Source: Saccharothrix carnea
GTDB taxonomy: Bacteria; Actinomycetota; Actinomycetes; Mycobacteriales; Pseudonocardiaceae
DNA length: 64,000 bases
Direction: 5' to 3'
Assembly: GCF_003014735.1 (NCBI RefSeq)
Contig: NZ_PYAX01000006.1
Coordinates: 372,001-436,000, forward strand
The translations under genes and the position numbers were made by a program. This document shows positions 37,572 to 45,965 of the stretch, in pieces (within the stretch, counting starts at the first letter, position 1; each line of letters starts with the position of its first letter). The notes below the pieces were generated by a model that saw nothing but the letters and a program-made list of their open reading frames with translations, did no database searches and was not told where the DNA came from.

Positions 37572-38368
37572 GAGTAGGACCGCCTCTGGTCTGGCGGGGG
37601 GATCTCCGCGCCCTTGTACTCCACCGGGATGCCGCCGAGCGGGTAGTCCTTGCGCTGCGGGTGGCCGTCCCAGTCGTCCGGCATGAGGATCCGGGTGAGC
37701 CCCGGGTGGCCGTCGTAGACGATGCCGAACATGTCCCAGGTCTCGCGCTCCTGCCAGTCCGCGGTCGGGTAGACCGAGACCACGCTGGGGATGTGCGCGT
37801 CGTCCACGTCGACCGCGACCTCCAGCCGGATGCGCCGGCGGTAGGTCATCGACGTCAGGTGGTAGACGGAGTGCAGCCGCTGCGGCGCGTCCACGCCGTA
37901 GTCCACACCGGACACCGAGCTGCACAGCTCGAAGCGCAGCGCCGGGTCGTCGCGCAGGATGCGCGCCACGTCGACCAGCCGCTCCCGGCGCAGGAAGAAC
38001 GTGATCTCGCCGCGGTCCACGGTGATCTGCTGGACGGTGTCGGCGGGCAGGCCCTGCTCGCGGAGGGCGGCCAGCAGCTCGTCGGCGACCTCGTCGAACC
38101 AGCCGCCGTAGGGCCGCTCGGACGGCGCGGCGACGTGGGCGGGCAGCCGCAGGCCGCCGAAGCCGGAGGTGTCGCCGGTGCCGGAGATGCCGAACATGCC
38201 CTGCCGCGCCTTGCCCGCGACCATGCCGCCGCGCGCGAGGTGCTCCTCGTGCTCGGCCTCGTTCATGCTCGCCGAGCTGAGCGCCTCGTCGTTGCCGGGA
38301 GTGCCGGCGCCGGGGGTCTTCTCGACGTCCTTGCCGCTGCCTTCGCCGCCGCTAGTCTCGTTTGGCAT
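37568..38368 (-). CDS. nuoC: NADH-quinone oxidoreductase subunit C
   Basis: A 266-residue peripheral-arm subunit. The 30-kDa domain lies at about residues 85-265, with [31 protein letters not shown] and [21 protein letters not shown] all clear. About 80 N-terminal residues are an actinobacterial extension rich in Gly, Ser and Glu. It lies 6 nt after nuoB. A shorter paralogue is at 9504-10097. Confidence 0.96.
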   Translation of the reverse strand: MPNETSGGEGSGKDVEKTPGAGTPGNDEALSSASMNEAEHEEHLARGGMVAGKARQGMFGISGTGDTSGFGGLRLPAHVAAPSERPYGGWFDEVADELLAALREQGLPADTVQQITVDRGEITFFLRRERLVDVARILRDDPALRFELCSSVSGVDYGVDAPQRLHSVYHLTSMTYRRRIRLEVAVDVDDAHIPSVVSVYPTADWQERETWDMFGIVYDGHPGLTRILMPDDWDGHPQRKDYPLGGIPVEYKGAEIPPPDQRRSYS

Positions 38369-38374
38369 TGCCGC

Positions 38375-38923
38375 TCACTTCTTCGCAAAGCGCTGGGACG
38401 ACGGGATCAGGTCCGTGGTGCGGCCCGACTCGGCCAGCGCCGCGGCCCGGGTCGCACCCAGCGGCTCGTCCATGATCTTCGCGTGGATCTTGAGGATCGC
38501 GTCGATCAGCATCTCCGGCCGCGGCGGGCAGCCCGGCAGGTACATGTCGACCGGCACGACGTGGTCCACGCCCTGCACGACCGCGTAGTTGTTGAACATG
38601 CCGCCGCTGGAGGCGCACACGCCCATGGCGAGCACCCAGCGCGGCTCGGGCATCTGGTCGTAGATCTGCCGCAGCACCGGCGCCATCTTGTTGGTCACCC
38701 GGCCCGCGACGATCATCAGGTCCGCCTGGCGCGGCGAGGCGCGGAAGACCTCCATGCCGAACCGCGCGAGGTCGTAGCGCGGGCCGCCGGTGGTCATCAT
38801 CTCGATCGCGCAGCAGGCCAGGCCGAAGGTGGCGGGCCACAGCGAGGACTTGCGCGTCCAGTTGACCAGCTTCTCCACGCTGGCGAGCAGGATGCCGTTC
38901 GGGAGCTTCTCTTCGAGACCCAC
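38375..38923 (-). CDS. nuoB: NADH-quinone oxidoreductase subunit B
   Basis: A 182-residue subunit carrying cluster N2. Ligands are in [10 protein letters not shown] (near residue 35), [13 protein letters not shown] (near 101) and [11 protein letters not shown] (near 130). The GTG at 38921-38923 is used because GAGGGGG lies about 9 nt upstream; longer in-frame versions read into nuoA. It belongs to the same transcript, 14 nt after nuoA. Confidence 0.97.
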   Translation of the reverse strand: MGLEEKLPNGILLASVEKLVNWTRKSSLWPATFGLACCAIEMMTTGGPRYDLARFGMEVFRASPRQADLMIVAGRVTNKMAPVLRQIYDQMPEPRWVLAMGVCASSGGMFNNYAVVQGVDHVVPVDMYLPGCPPRPEMLIDAILKIHAKIMDEPLGATRAAALAESGRTTDLIPSSQRFAKK

Positions 38924-38937
38924 TTGGATCTTCCCCC

Positions 38938-39303
38938 TCAGTTCCAGTCGAGGCCGCCGCGACGCCACACGTAGGCGTACGCGAAGCCGACCGTCGCGAC
39001 GAACAGTGCGATCTCCACCAGGCCGAACAGGCCGAGGCGGTCCGCGGAGACCGCGAACGGGTAGAGGAACACCATTTCGATGTCGAACAGGATGAACAGC
39101 ATCGCCGTCAGGTAGTAGGCGACCGGCATGCGGCCACCGCCCACGACGGGCTGCGGGGACGGCTCGATGCCGCACTCGTACGCGTCGAGCTTCGCGCGGT
39201 TGTATCGACGGGGGCCGATGTACGGCGCGGCCGTCACCGAGAACAGCGCGAAGGCCCCGGCGAGGACGAACATCAATACGAGGGGGAGGTAAGGGTCCAG
39301 CAC
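38938..39303 (-). CDS. nuoA: NADH-quinone oxidoreductase subunit A
   Basis: A 121-residue three-helix membrane subunit beginning [16 protein letters not shown]. The quinone-loop signature [12 protein letters not shown] is near residue 40, and [16 protein letters not shown] near 65 is the conserved second helix. The GTG at 39301-39303 is preferred because the first helix begins there; an upstream ATG would add 13 basic residues. It is the first gene of the 14-gene operon. Its leader holds two Rex-type operators and several palindromes. Confidence 0.95.
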   Translation of the reverse strand: MLDPYLPLVLMFVLAGAFALFSVTAAPYIGPRRYNRAKLDAYECGIEPSPQPVVGGGRMPVAYYLTAMLFILFDIEMVFLYPFAVSADRLGLFGLVEIALFVATVGFAYAYVWRRGGLDWN

Positions 39304-39356
39304 TCTCCGTCGTCCTTTCCTCGCGTCGCGGTGGTGGTGCACCGCTGACCGTTGCG

Positions 39357-39404
39357 CACCCTAAAGGGTGTTCTTGCGGCCTCCGGAGGTTAGGCGCGCC
39401 TAAC
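39357..39404. promoter_or_regulatory. Cluster of palindromes in the nuo leader
   Basis: Three dyads stand side by side: CACCCT AA AGGGTG (39357-39370), CCTCCGGAGG (39380-39389) and the perfect 16-bp palindrome GTTAGGCGCGCCTAAC (39389-39404). They lie 54-101 nt before the nuoA start, downstream of the Rex sites. They could be operators or RNA structures in the leader. Confidence 0.45.
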
Positions 39405-39418
39405 AATCCGCAGGTCGC

Positions 39419-39436
39419 TTGTGAAACACTTCACAA
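39419..39436. promoter_or_regulatory. Rex-type operator 1 (nuo)
   Basis: TTGTGAAACACTTCACAA is a perfect inverted repeat matching the published Rex consensus TTGTGAANNNNTTCACAA. Rex represses respiratory genes when NADH/NAD+ is low and releases DNA when NADH is high. It is the promoter-distal site of the pair. Confidence 0.85.
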
Positions 39437-39450
39437 GGCATCTCAGCCGG

Positions 39451-39468
39451 TTGTGAACTGATTCACAA
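39451..39468. promoter_or_regulatory. Rex-type operator 2 (nuo)
   Basis: TTGTGAACTGATTCACAA is a second perfect match. The centres of the two sites are 32 bp apart, three helical turns, so two dimers could bind the same DNA face. It lies just downstream of the predicted transcription start. Confidence 0.85.
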
Positions 39469-39480
39469 GACCTGAGGGTC

Positions 39481-39510
39481 AGTGTAGAACGTCACACAGA
39501 GGCGTGACAG
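39481..39510 (-). promoter_or_regulatory. Candidate nuo operon promoter
   Basis: On the minus strand: CTGTCA (complement of 39505-39510), an 18-bp spacer and TACACT (complement of 39481-39486). Transcription would start near 39474, immediately before Rex site 2, leaving a leader of about 170 nt. The promoter is inferred from hexamers only. The interval 39304-39648 carries no gene. Confidence 0.5.
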
Positions 39511-39603
39511 GCACCCCTGCCATAGGCCCTGACCTGCACTTTCTCGGTGCAGATCAACAGTTGGGCAACCCATCCGTGAACGGGACCACACCGAAAACGA
39601 AAC

Positions 39604-39627
39604 AGCGCCGTCCCGGAGGACGGCGCT
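39604..39627 (-). terminator. Terminator of menJ
   Basis: A perfect 10-bp stem (39604-39613 with 39618-39627) with a 4-nt loop is followed on the minus strand by GTTTCGTTTTCGG, a T-rich tail. It insulates the nuo promoter from menJ transcription. Confidence 0.85.
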
Positions 39628-39648
39628 GAGACGGTTAGCGGAGGCCCG

Positions 39649-40926
39649 TTAGGCCGTTGGGGCGAGTTTCGTGGCGGCGGTGATGATGCGGTCGAACGAG
39701 TCGCCGTCCTTGGGGTCGTAAAGGCCCGCCAGCAGCTTCAGGACCAGCCTCATCAGGGTCTTGCGGGGCAGCCCGTACTTGGTCGCGGTGCGCATGATCG
39801 TCGGGTTGCCGATGAGCTTGCTGAAGACGTTGCCGAGCCGGTAGTAGCTGCCCAGGGCCTGTTCGATGCGCACCGGGTAGCCGTGCAGCGCGCGTTCCCG
39901 GCTGGCGCCCTGGCGGGCCAGCGCCTGCACGACGGACTCGGCCGCGATCCGGGCCGACTCCATGGCGTAACCGATGCCCTCGCCGTTGAACGGGTTGACC
40001 ATGCCGCCCGCGTCGCCGACCAGCAGCAGGCCGTCGCGGTAGTGGGGCTTGCGGTTCAGGCCCATCGGCAGGGCCGCGCCGCCGATCTTGCCGGTGGCGT
40101 TCTCCTCGCGGAAACCCCACTCCTCGGGGGTGCCGTCCAGCCAGCTCTTGAGCAGCGCGCGGTAGTCGGTGGTGCCGTAGGCCTTGGAAGTGCTCAGGAT
40201 GCCGAGGCCGACGTTCACGGTCCCGTCGCCCATGCCGAAGATCCAGCCGTAGCCGGGCAGCAGCACGTCGTTGGCGCGGTCCCACAGCTCCAGGTGCGAC
40301 TCCAGGTAGTCGTCCTTGGTGCGGGGGCTGGCGTAGTAGCGGCGGACCGCGACGCCCATCGGCTTGGCGTCGTCCTTCTGGATGCCGACGCTGAGGGCGA
40401 GGCGGGCGCTGACGCCGTCGCAGGCCAGCACGATCGGCGCGCGGTAGGTGACCGGGGTCTTGTCCGGGCCCTGCTTGGCCTCGACGCCGACCACGCGGCC
40501 CTTCTCCACCAGCGCGCCCGTGACGGTGGTCTGCTGGTGCATCCGGGCGCCCGCCGCGACGGCGGTGTTCGCCAGCATCTCGTCGAAGTCCTGCCGCGGG
40601 CGCACCAGGCCGTAGGGCGGGAACGTGGCCAGCTCGGGCCAGTCGAGCTCCAGCGTGACGCCGCCGCCGACCACGCGCAGGCCGCGGTTGTGCAGCCAGC
40701 CCGCTTCCTCGCGGGTGTCGATGCCCAGGTCGACGAGCTGCTTGACGCCGCGCGGGGTCAGGCCGTCGCCGCACACCTTCTCGCGGGGGAAGGTGCTCTT
40801 CTCCAGCAGCACCACGTCCAGGCCCGCGCGTGCCAGGTAGGTGGCCGCGGTGGAGCCCGCGGGCCCCGCACCGACCACGATCACCTCGGCGTCCTCGCCT
40901 GCCTTGCGGCGGCTGGGAGTTGTCAT
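39649..40926 (-). CDS. menJ: Geranylgeranyl reductase family protein, probable menaquinone reductase MenJ
   Basis: A 425-residue flavoprotein. The N-terminal FAD motif VIVVGAGPAGSTAATYLARAG (residues about 15-35), the FPREKVCGDGLTPRGV block (about 46) and GDAGGMVNPFNGEGIGYAMES (about 300) are the hallmarks of the geranylgeranyl reductase family. In mycobacteria the member next to menG, MenJ, saturates the second isoprene unit of menaquinone. The position next to menG and nuo supports that role. The ATG at 40926 follows AAGGAG, which overlaps a Rex-like operator. A terminator follows the gene. Confidence 0.9.
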   Translation of the reverse strand: MTTPSRRKAGEDAEVIVVGAGPAGSTAATYLARAGLDVVLLEKSTFPREKVCGDGLTPRGVKQLVDLGIDTREEAGWLHNRGLRVVGGGVTLELDWPELATFPPYGLVRPRQDFDEMLANTAVAAGARMHQQTTVTGALVEKGRVVGVEAKQGPDKTPVTYRAPIVLACDGVSARLALSVGIQKDDAKPMGVAVRRYYASPRTKDDYLESHLELWDRANDVLLPGYGWIFGMGDGTVNVGLGILSTSKAYGTTDYRALLKSWLDGTPEEWGFREENATGKIGGAALPMGLNRKPHYRDGLLLVGDAGGMVNPFNGEGIGYAMESARIAAESVVQALARQGASRERALHGYPVRIEQALGSYYRLGNVFSKLIGNPTIMRTATKYGLPRKTLMRLVLKLLAGLYDPKDGDSFDRIITAATKLAPTA

Positions 40927-40935
40927 CCCCGCTCC

Positions 40936-40953
40936 TTGTGCCCGTGTTCACAA
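40936..40953. promoter_or_regulatory. Rex-like operator upstream of menJ
   Basis: TTGTGCCCGTGTTCACAA matches the Rex consensus except at two positions of the left arm. A -10-like TAGACT (complement of 40965-40970) would start transcription near 40958, placing the site directly after the start point and over the Shine-Dalgarno. It is inferred to link menJ to the nuo sites. Confidence 0.6.
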
Positions 40954-41050
40954 AGTCCGGCGCGAGTCTACTTGCGCGTTCCTGAGGAGTTTTCGGGCTT
41001 GAGGGGTTCGGCGGGGCTTTCGGGGCTGTGGGGGCTTCGAGGGGCCGGCG

Positions 41051-41740
41051 CTAAGCGGGCTTGGTGGCGCGGTGCAGCGCGACCATGCCGCCGGTGAGGT
41101 TCATCCAGGCGACGTCCTCCCAGCCCGCGCGGGCCACGATTTCGCCGAGCGCGCGCTGGTCGGGCCAGGTGCGCATGGACTCGGCGAGGTAGGAGTAGGC
41201 CTCCGGGTTGGAGGACACGAACCGGGCGATCACCGGCAGGATCCGCAGCAGGTAGCGCATGTAGACGAAGCGGAACGGGCGGAAGGTGGGCGTGGAGACC
41301 TCGCACACCACCAGCCGTCCGCCGGGCTTGACCACGCGGGCCATCTCGCGCAGGGCGGTCTCGGTGTCGTTGAAGTTGCGGATGCCGAAGGACACCGTGA
41401 CGGCGTCGAACGAGTTGTCCGCGAACGGCAGGCGCAGGGCGTCGGCGGCGACCTTCGGCACCGGCCGGTGCGCGCCGCCGAGGAGCATGCCGAGCGAGAA
41501 GTCGGCCGCCACGCACCACGCGCCCGACGCCGCGTACTCGACCGTGGAGACCGCCGTGCCCGCGGCGAGGTCGAGCACCTTCTCGCCGGGCTTGGCGTCC
41601 AGCACCCGCCTGCTCCACTCCCGCCAGCGCCGGTCGAACCCGAGCGTCATGACCGAGTTCGTCCGGTCGTAGCCCTTGGCCACGCCGTCGAACATCTCGG
41701 CGACCTCGCGGGGGTTCTTGTCCAGACCTGCACGCGCCAT
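41051..41740 (-). CDS. menG: Demethylmenaquinone methyltransferase
   Basis: A 229-residue SAM-dependent methyltransferase performing the final C-methylation of demethylmenaquinone. It starts [20 protein letters not shown], has [19 protein letters not shown] near residue 25 and the SAM site [20 protein letters not shown] near 55, then [20 protein letters not shown] near 117, a UbiE/MenG signature. menJ lies 124 nt downstream on the same strand. A modular palindrome lies upstream of it. In M. tuberculosis menG and menJ are also close. Confidence 0.95.
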   Translation of the reverse strand: MARAGLDKNPREVAEMFDGVAKGYDRTNSVMTLGFDRRWREWSRRVLDAKPGEKVLDLAAGTAVSTVEYAASGAWCVAADFSLGMLLGGAHRPVPKVAADALRLPFADNSFDAVTVSFGIRNFNDTETALREMARVVKPGGRLVVCEVSTPTFRPFRFVYMRYLLRILPVIARFVSSNPEAYSYLAESMRTWPDQRALGEIVARAGWEDVAWMNLTGGMVALHRATKPA

Positions 41741-41794
41741 GCCGGAAGCCTAAGTGACGCCCCCACCCCACGCGCGGGAGTCCTACCCCCAGCC

Positions 41795-42004
41795 CTCGAG
41801 AGTCCAACCCTCACCCCGCGCGTGTCCTACGTTCGGAACGCGCGTGTCCTACGTTCAGGACCCCCGAGTTGAACGCTCAGGACGGCCGGGCGGTGTTCTG
41901 AGCGTTGAATTCGGGTGTTCTGAACGTAGGACACGCGTGACGTGAACGTAGGACACGCGCGGGCTGGAGGTTGGACTCTCGCGGCGTGAGCGTTGGACTC
42001 TCGC
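41795..42004. repeat. Modular long palindrome, copy 2
   Basis: The left arm has two tandem copies of GCGCGTGTCCTACGTTC (41818-41834 and 41840-41856, 22-bp period). The right arm has their complements at 41922-41937 and 41944-41960, with the same period. Outer blocks are CGAGAGTCCAACCCTCA at the left and two TTGGACTCTCGC blocks at the right. The inner block TGAGCGTTGAATTC (41899-41912) is identical to 22394-22407 in copy 1. The right end is 3 nt from the glycosyltransferase stop. Confidence 0.85.
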
Positions 42005-42007
42005 TGG

Positions 42008-43117
42008 TCAGGGGGCGCGGAGGGCGGTCAGCATGCCGGTCACGGCGGCGTGCCAGGGGTACTGCTCGGCGCGGGCGCGGGCCGCCGAGCGGCGGGTCGG
42101 TTCCGGGTGGTCCAGCAGGGTCGTGACGGCGCCGGCGAAGGCCGGGGCGTGGTCGGGGACGGCGGCACCGCAGTTGGGGCGGACGATCTCGCGGAGCGCG
42201 GAGGAGGCGGAGACGACGACCGGGGTGCCGGAAGCCAGCGCTTCGAGGGCGGCCAGCCCGAACGTCTCGTGGGGACCCGGTGCCAGGGAGACGTCGGCGG
42301 AGGCCAGGAGGGTGGCGACGTCCGAGCGCTGGTTGACGAAGCCTAGGAACGTCACCGGCAGGCCGGCCGCACGGCGTTGCAGCGCCTCCCGGCGAGGGCC
42401 GTCACCGGCGATCACCAGCCGCACGTTGTGCCCGGCCGCGTGCAACTCGGCCGCGGTGTCGACGCTGCGCTCGACGTGCTTCTCCGGCGACAACCGCCCG
42501 CAGTGCACGAGCAGCGCGTCCGCGCCCTGAGCCAGGTCCGCCCTCAACGACCGGTCGTGCCGCGTCGGCGTGAACGTCCGCAGGTCCACCCCGAGCGGCA
42601 CGCGGACCACGTTGCGCGCCCCGATCCGATCGAACTCCTCCCGCGCGAACTCCGTCGTGCACACCACCGTGTCGTAGGACGCGGCCATCCGCGCGTTCGC
42701 CCAGTCCGCACCCCGCCGAGCCACCGGCGCGGGCAGCAGGAACTGCTCCAGCAGCCGGTCCAGCCGCTCGTGCGAGATCAGCACGCTCGGCACGCCCCGC
42801 GCCGCCGCCCACCGGCCCATCCCGCGCAACGTGAGCCGGTCCGACACCTCCAGCCGGTCGGGCGACAAGTGGTCGAGCAACGTCCGCACCCGCCACGGGT
42901 CCACGGCCCGGTACCCGCCGGTGCCGGGCAGGCGCGGGGCGGGCAGCGTGATCCGCCGCACCCCCGGCGACAGCTCCTCGTCGGCGTGCGCGGCACCGGG
43001 GACGACGAGCGTGACCTGATGACCACGTGCCGCGTAACCACTGCCGAGGTGGTGCAACGCCGTGCGCAGACCACCCGAGCGCGGGCCGTAGAAGTTGGCC
43101 AGCTGCACGATCCTCAT
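42008..43117 (-). CDS. GT4 family glycosyltransferase
   Basis: A 369-residue retaining glycosyltransferase with GT-B fold. MRIVQLANFYGPRSGGLRTA opens the acceptor domain; LLVHCGRLSPEKHVERSVD (near residue 205) and GPHETFGLAALEALASGTPVV (near 285), with the ExxxxxxxE nucleotide-sugar motif, mark the donor domain. GDP-mannose is a likely donor by similarity to mannosyltransferases. The ATG at 43115-43117 is used. It lies 13 nt after a second GT4 gene, and the pair probably acts on cell-envelope glycolipids such as mannosylated phosphoinositides or diacylglycerols. Confidence 0.85.
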   Translation of the reverse strand: MRIVQLANFYGPRSGGLRTALHHLGSGYAARGHQVTLVVPGAAHADEELSPGVRRITLPAPRLPGTGGYRAVDPWRVRTLLDHLSPDRLEVSDRLTLRGMGRWAAARGVPSVLISHERLDRLLEQFLLPAPVARRGADWANARMAASYDTVVCTTEFAREEFDRIGARNVVRVPLGVDLRTFTPTRHDRSLRADLAQGADALLVHCGRLSPEKHVERSVDTAAELHAAGHNVRLVIAGDGPRREALQRRAAGLPVTFLGFVNQRSDVATLLASADVSLAPGPHETFGLAALEALASGTPVVVSASSALREIVRPNCGAAVPDHAPAFAGAVTTLLDHPEPTRRSAARARAEQYPWHAAVTGMLTALRAP

Positions 43118-43130
43118 GCGAGCCCGATCC

Positions 43131-44246
43131 TCATGCCGCACGACGCTCCGGCACGTCCAGCACGTCCGCGTAGTGGCCGAGCAGCTCGTCGCACACCGCC
43201 GACCAGGTGCGCCCGCGCACCCACCGCCGCGCCGCCTGCCCGAACTGGCGACGGCGCAGCGGGTCGCCCAGCTCCACCACGGCACGTCTGAGCTGCGCGT
43301 CGTCCGAGAACAGGTACCCGGTGTTCGGCTGCACCAGGTCACGCGGCCCGCCCGCGTCCGGCGCGATCACCGGCACACCGCTGGCCAACGCCTCCTGCAC
43401 GGCCTGGCAGAACGTCTCGTGCGGCCCCGTGTGCACGAACACGTCCAAGCTCGCGTAGGCCGTCGCCAGGTCCTTGCCGCTCTTGAACCCGAGGAACGCC
43501 GCACCGGGCAGGTCCCGCCGCAACTGCGCCTCCTCCGGTCCCTCGCCCACCACGACCAGCCGCACGCCGGGCAGGTCGGCGAGCGCACCCAGCCGATCGA
43601 CCCGCTTCTCCGGCGACAACCGGCCGACGTACCCGACGAGCAGCTCGCCGTCCGGCGCGAGCGAGGCGCGCAACGCGTCGTCCCGCCGGGACGGGTGGAA
43701 CAGCTCGACGTCCACGCCCCGGCCCCACCGGTGCACGCGCGGCACGCCGTGCTCCTGTAGCGCTTCGACCGCCCACGTCGACGGCGCGAGCGTGCGGTCG
43801 GCCTGGGCGTGCAGCCGACGCGTCCACCGCCAGGCGGCGCGGGCGGTGAGGCCGAGCCCGTAGTGACCGGCGAACCCGGCGATGTCGGTCTGGTAGACCG
43901 CGACCGTCGGGATGCCCAGCCGACGGGCCGCCGACACGCCCCGCGCGCCCATCACGAACGGGCTCGCCAGGTGCACGACGTCCGGCCGGAAGTCGGCCAA
44001 CGCGGTCAGCACCTTCCGCGTCGGCACGCCGACCGGCAGCGAGCTGAACCGCGGCAGGTCCACCGCGGGCACCCGGACGACCGGCGTGCCGCGGTGGTCG
44101 TCGGCACCCGCGCCGGGCGCCACGACCAGCGCTTGGTGGCCGTGCGCCTTCAGGTGTTCCAGGACCCTCAGAACGGAGTTGGTGACCCCGTTGACCTGGG
44201 GCAGGAAGCTCTCGGTAACGATCGCTACGCGCACGCCGATCACCAT
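43131..44246 (-). CDS. GT4 family glycosyltransferase, MgtA-like mannosyltransferase
   Basis: A 371-residue GT-B enzyme. [20 protein letters not shown] near the start, [20 protein letters not shown] near residue 95, [19 protein letters not shown] near 210 and [21 protein letters not shown] near 285 match the mycobacterial MgtA (Rv0557) group, which adds mannose to a glucuronosyl-diacylglycerol anchor or acts in lipomannan synthesis. In M. tuberculosis mgtA lies next to menG, as here. The start is the ATG at 44244-44246, but two GTG codons shortly after are possible because none has a clear ribosome site. Confidence 0.85.
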   Translation of the reverse strand: MVIGVRVAIVTESFLPQVNGVTNSVLRVLEHLKAHGHQALVVAPGAGADDHRGTPVVRVPAVDLPRFSSLPVGVPTRKVLTALADFRPDVVHLASPFVMGARGVSAARRLGIPTVAVYQTDIAGFAGHYGLGLTARAAWRWTRRLHAQADRTLAPSTWAVEALQEHGVPRVHRWGRGVDVELFHPSRRDDALRASLAPDGELLVGYVGRLSPEKRVDRLGALADLPGVRLVVVGEGPEEAQLRRDLPGAAFLGFKSGKDLATAYASLDVFVHTGPHETFCQAVQEALASGVPVIAPDAGGPRDLVQPNTGYLFSDDAQLRRAVVELGDPLRRRQFGQAARRWVRGRTWSAVCDELLGHYADVLDVPERRAA

Positions 44247-44378
44247 GCGGTGCGAAGGACACGGCGGCGTGACACCTCTGCGAACGCCCGCCGAACTCCT
44301 CGCGTCGCGGTTGACGTTGTCCCCGGGTTCACCTGGAGTACGCGGCGCGGTCACTCTGTGCGGTGACACTAGGTCGGC

Positions 44379-45203
44379 ATGACCGTCTTGTCGTCCCGAC
44401 CCGCGCAGCCCGTCGATCCCGGCCTGGTGTCGATCGCGCTGGAGATAGCGGGCCGACTCGCCAACGACGCGTCCGACGTGATCATGGCGACGGCCGGTCG
44501 CGGTGCGCGACCCGATGACGAGGCCTCGCCGTTCGACTGGGTGACCGACACCGACCGGACGTTGGAGCGGCACACGCGGCGGGTGCTGATGGCGGAGTTC
44601 CCGGACATCCCGGTGTTCTGCGAGGACACCGACCTGGACGTGGCGAGCGACGCGGAGTTCCGCTGGGTCGTCGACCCGGTCGACGGGACCGCGAACTACG
44701 TCGCCGGCGTGCCGTGGTGCGCGTACAGCCTCGCGCTGGTCGACCGGTGGGGGCCGGTCGTCGGCGTGGTCGCGGACCCCTACCGTGCCCAGATCTACGC
44801 CGCCGCGCGGGGACGTGGCATGCGGGCGAACGGCACGCCGGTGCGGCTGGGCGACCAGGCGGTGAGCTCGATCGTGTGCACGGAGATGACGCGGACCGGG
44901 CCGTGGCCGGGCATGGGCGAGTTCATCTCCCGGGCCGCGGTGGCGGGCACGGGCGTGCGGGTGCTGGGCTCGAAGGCGCTGGCCGTCGCCCAGGTGGCCC
45001 TCGGCCACGCCGCCGCGGCCGTGCTCGACAGCTACCACGAGTGGGACGTGGCGGGCGCGGTTGCCCTGGCGGTCGAGTCGGGCGCGGCCGTGCTGGACCG
45101 AAGAGGCGAAGACGCCCCGCTGCCGGTGGACGGCCTGCTCGTCGCCATGCCGGAGGTGGCGGAGGAAGTCCTGGCCTGGTGGCAGGCTTCGACCTCCCGT
45201 TAG
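44379..45203 (+). CDS. Inositol monophosphatase family protein
   Basis: A 274-residue metal-dependent phosphatase. [19 protein letters not shown] near residue 50, the metal site FCEDTDLDV (in place of the usual GEE) near 87, [20 protein letters not shown] near 100 and [19 protein letters not shown] near 218 carry the DPVDGT and WD motifs. Substrate candidates are inositol-1-phosphate, histidinol phosphate or a nucleotide phosphate. It is divergent from the MgtA-like gene (132 nt), and an inositol role would suit phosphoinositide mannoside synthesis, but this is inference. Confidence 0.87.
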   Translation: MTVLSSRPAQPVDPGLVSIALEIAGRLANDASDVIMATAGRGARPDDEASPFDWVTDTDRTLERHTRRVLMAEFPDIPVFCEDTDLDVASDAEFRWVVDPVDGTANYVAGVPWCAYSLALVDRWGPVVGVVADPYRAQIYAAARGRGMRANGTPVRLGDQAVSSIVCTEMTRTGPWPGMGEFISRAAVAGTGVRVLGSKALAVAQVALGHAAAAVLDSYHEWDVAGAVALAVESGAAVLDRRGEDAPLPVDGLLVAMPEVAEEVLAWWQASTSR

Positions 45204-45320
45204 GCCGTTTGGCAGATCAGTGTGGTCTGTGCATGGTTGGTCACGCCAGGCCCGATACGCCAGGAAGGCGTGCCACATGGCGGGATGATCCCAAAGGACC
45301 AATCCATTGATCCACTTGGC

Positions 45321-45947
45321 CTAAGGGCTGCCCAGGTGCGGCAGTTGCTGTTCCAGGACTTCCAGGTCCGTGCGGACCGCGTCGAGCGTCGTCTGGTTCA
45401 GCAGGCGCAGGGCCGCTCGGCCCACCTCGTCCTCGAACGACGTGAAGTCGCGGACCGCGGCGGACAGGCGGTCGGTCACCGGGTGCTGGTGGTCGGCGTC
45501 CAGGGCGCGGCCCAGGTCGGCCAGCCGGCGGACGTCCGGCAGCTCGGCGGCGAACCGGGCGGCGATGCGCTCCAGCCACTCGCGCGCCGGTGACGCGGGG
45601 ACGGTGGCCACGGCCGCGTGCACCCGGCGCACGGCCAGTTCGCAGCGGCCCACCATCGCCGACCAGCGGTCGTTCAGCGGAGGCGGAGGGAGAGGCGGGG
45701 GGAAAGGCATCGGCATGGGTGGTGGTGCGATTGCCGGGCGGCGTCGGCGGACGGCCCCGACGACCAGGCCGATCAGGGTTCCGGGGATGCCGCCCATCAC
45801 CACGCCGACGATGCCGGACGCGACGAAGGCCGCGGCCCACATCGTGTCGCCGTCGTCGTCCGAGGACGGCACCGCCAAGCCGAACATGATCAGGATCGTC
45901 ATCAGCGCGGTGCCGATGAGAAGTCCCCACAGCGCCGACCGTCCCAT
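45321..45947 (-). CDS. Two-helix membrane protein of unknown function
   Basis: A 208-residue protein. Two hydrophobic helices (residues about 5-25 and 37-62) are followed by RRRRP and a proline/methionine-rich linker (PPPMPMPFPPPLPPPP), then a helical C-terminal domain (about 95-205) with LADLGRALDADHQHPVTDRL. No family is recognised. The ATG at 45945-45947 is chosen over an in-frame TTG three codons earlier; CATATT lies 7 nt before it. It lies 18 nt past the paaE stop in the same direction, so it may be transcribed with the paa operon. Confidence 0.7.
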   Translation of the reverse strand: MGRSALWGLLIGTALMTILIMFGLAVPSSDDDGDTMWAAAFVASGIVGVVMGGIPGTLIGLVVGAVRRRRPAIAPPPMPMPFPPPLPPPPLNDRWSAMVGRCELAVRRVHAAVATVPASPAREWLERIAARFAAELPDVRRLADLGRALDADHQHPVTDRLSAAVRDFTSFEDEVGRAALRLLNQTTLDAVRTDLEVLEQQLPHLGSP

Positions 45948-45965
45948 GGCACCCAATATGCCAGG

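Noticed and set aside
39389-39404. IdeR/DtxR iron box
   Set aside because: The palindrome has TTAGG/CCTAA ends, but the centre is too long by several bases compared with the 19-bp consensus, so it is reported only as an unassigned palindrome.
39481-39496. A further Rex site (GTGTAGAACGTCACAC region)
   Set aside because: Only the outer GTGT/ACAC pairs match; the inner bases do not fit TTGTGAA-N4-TTCACAA, and the stretch is better explained as the -10 region.
45204-45320. Terminator between the inositol-phosphatase-like gene and the convergent membrane protein gene
   Set aside because: Only a weak 5-bp stem (ACGCC/GGCGT) is visible; it is not strong enough to list as a feature.
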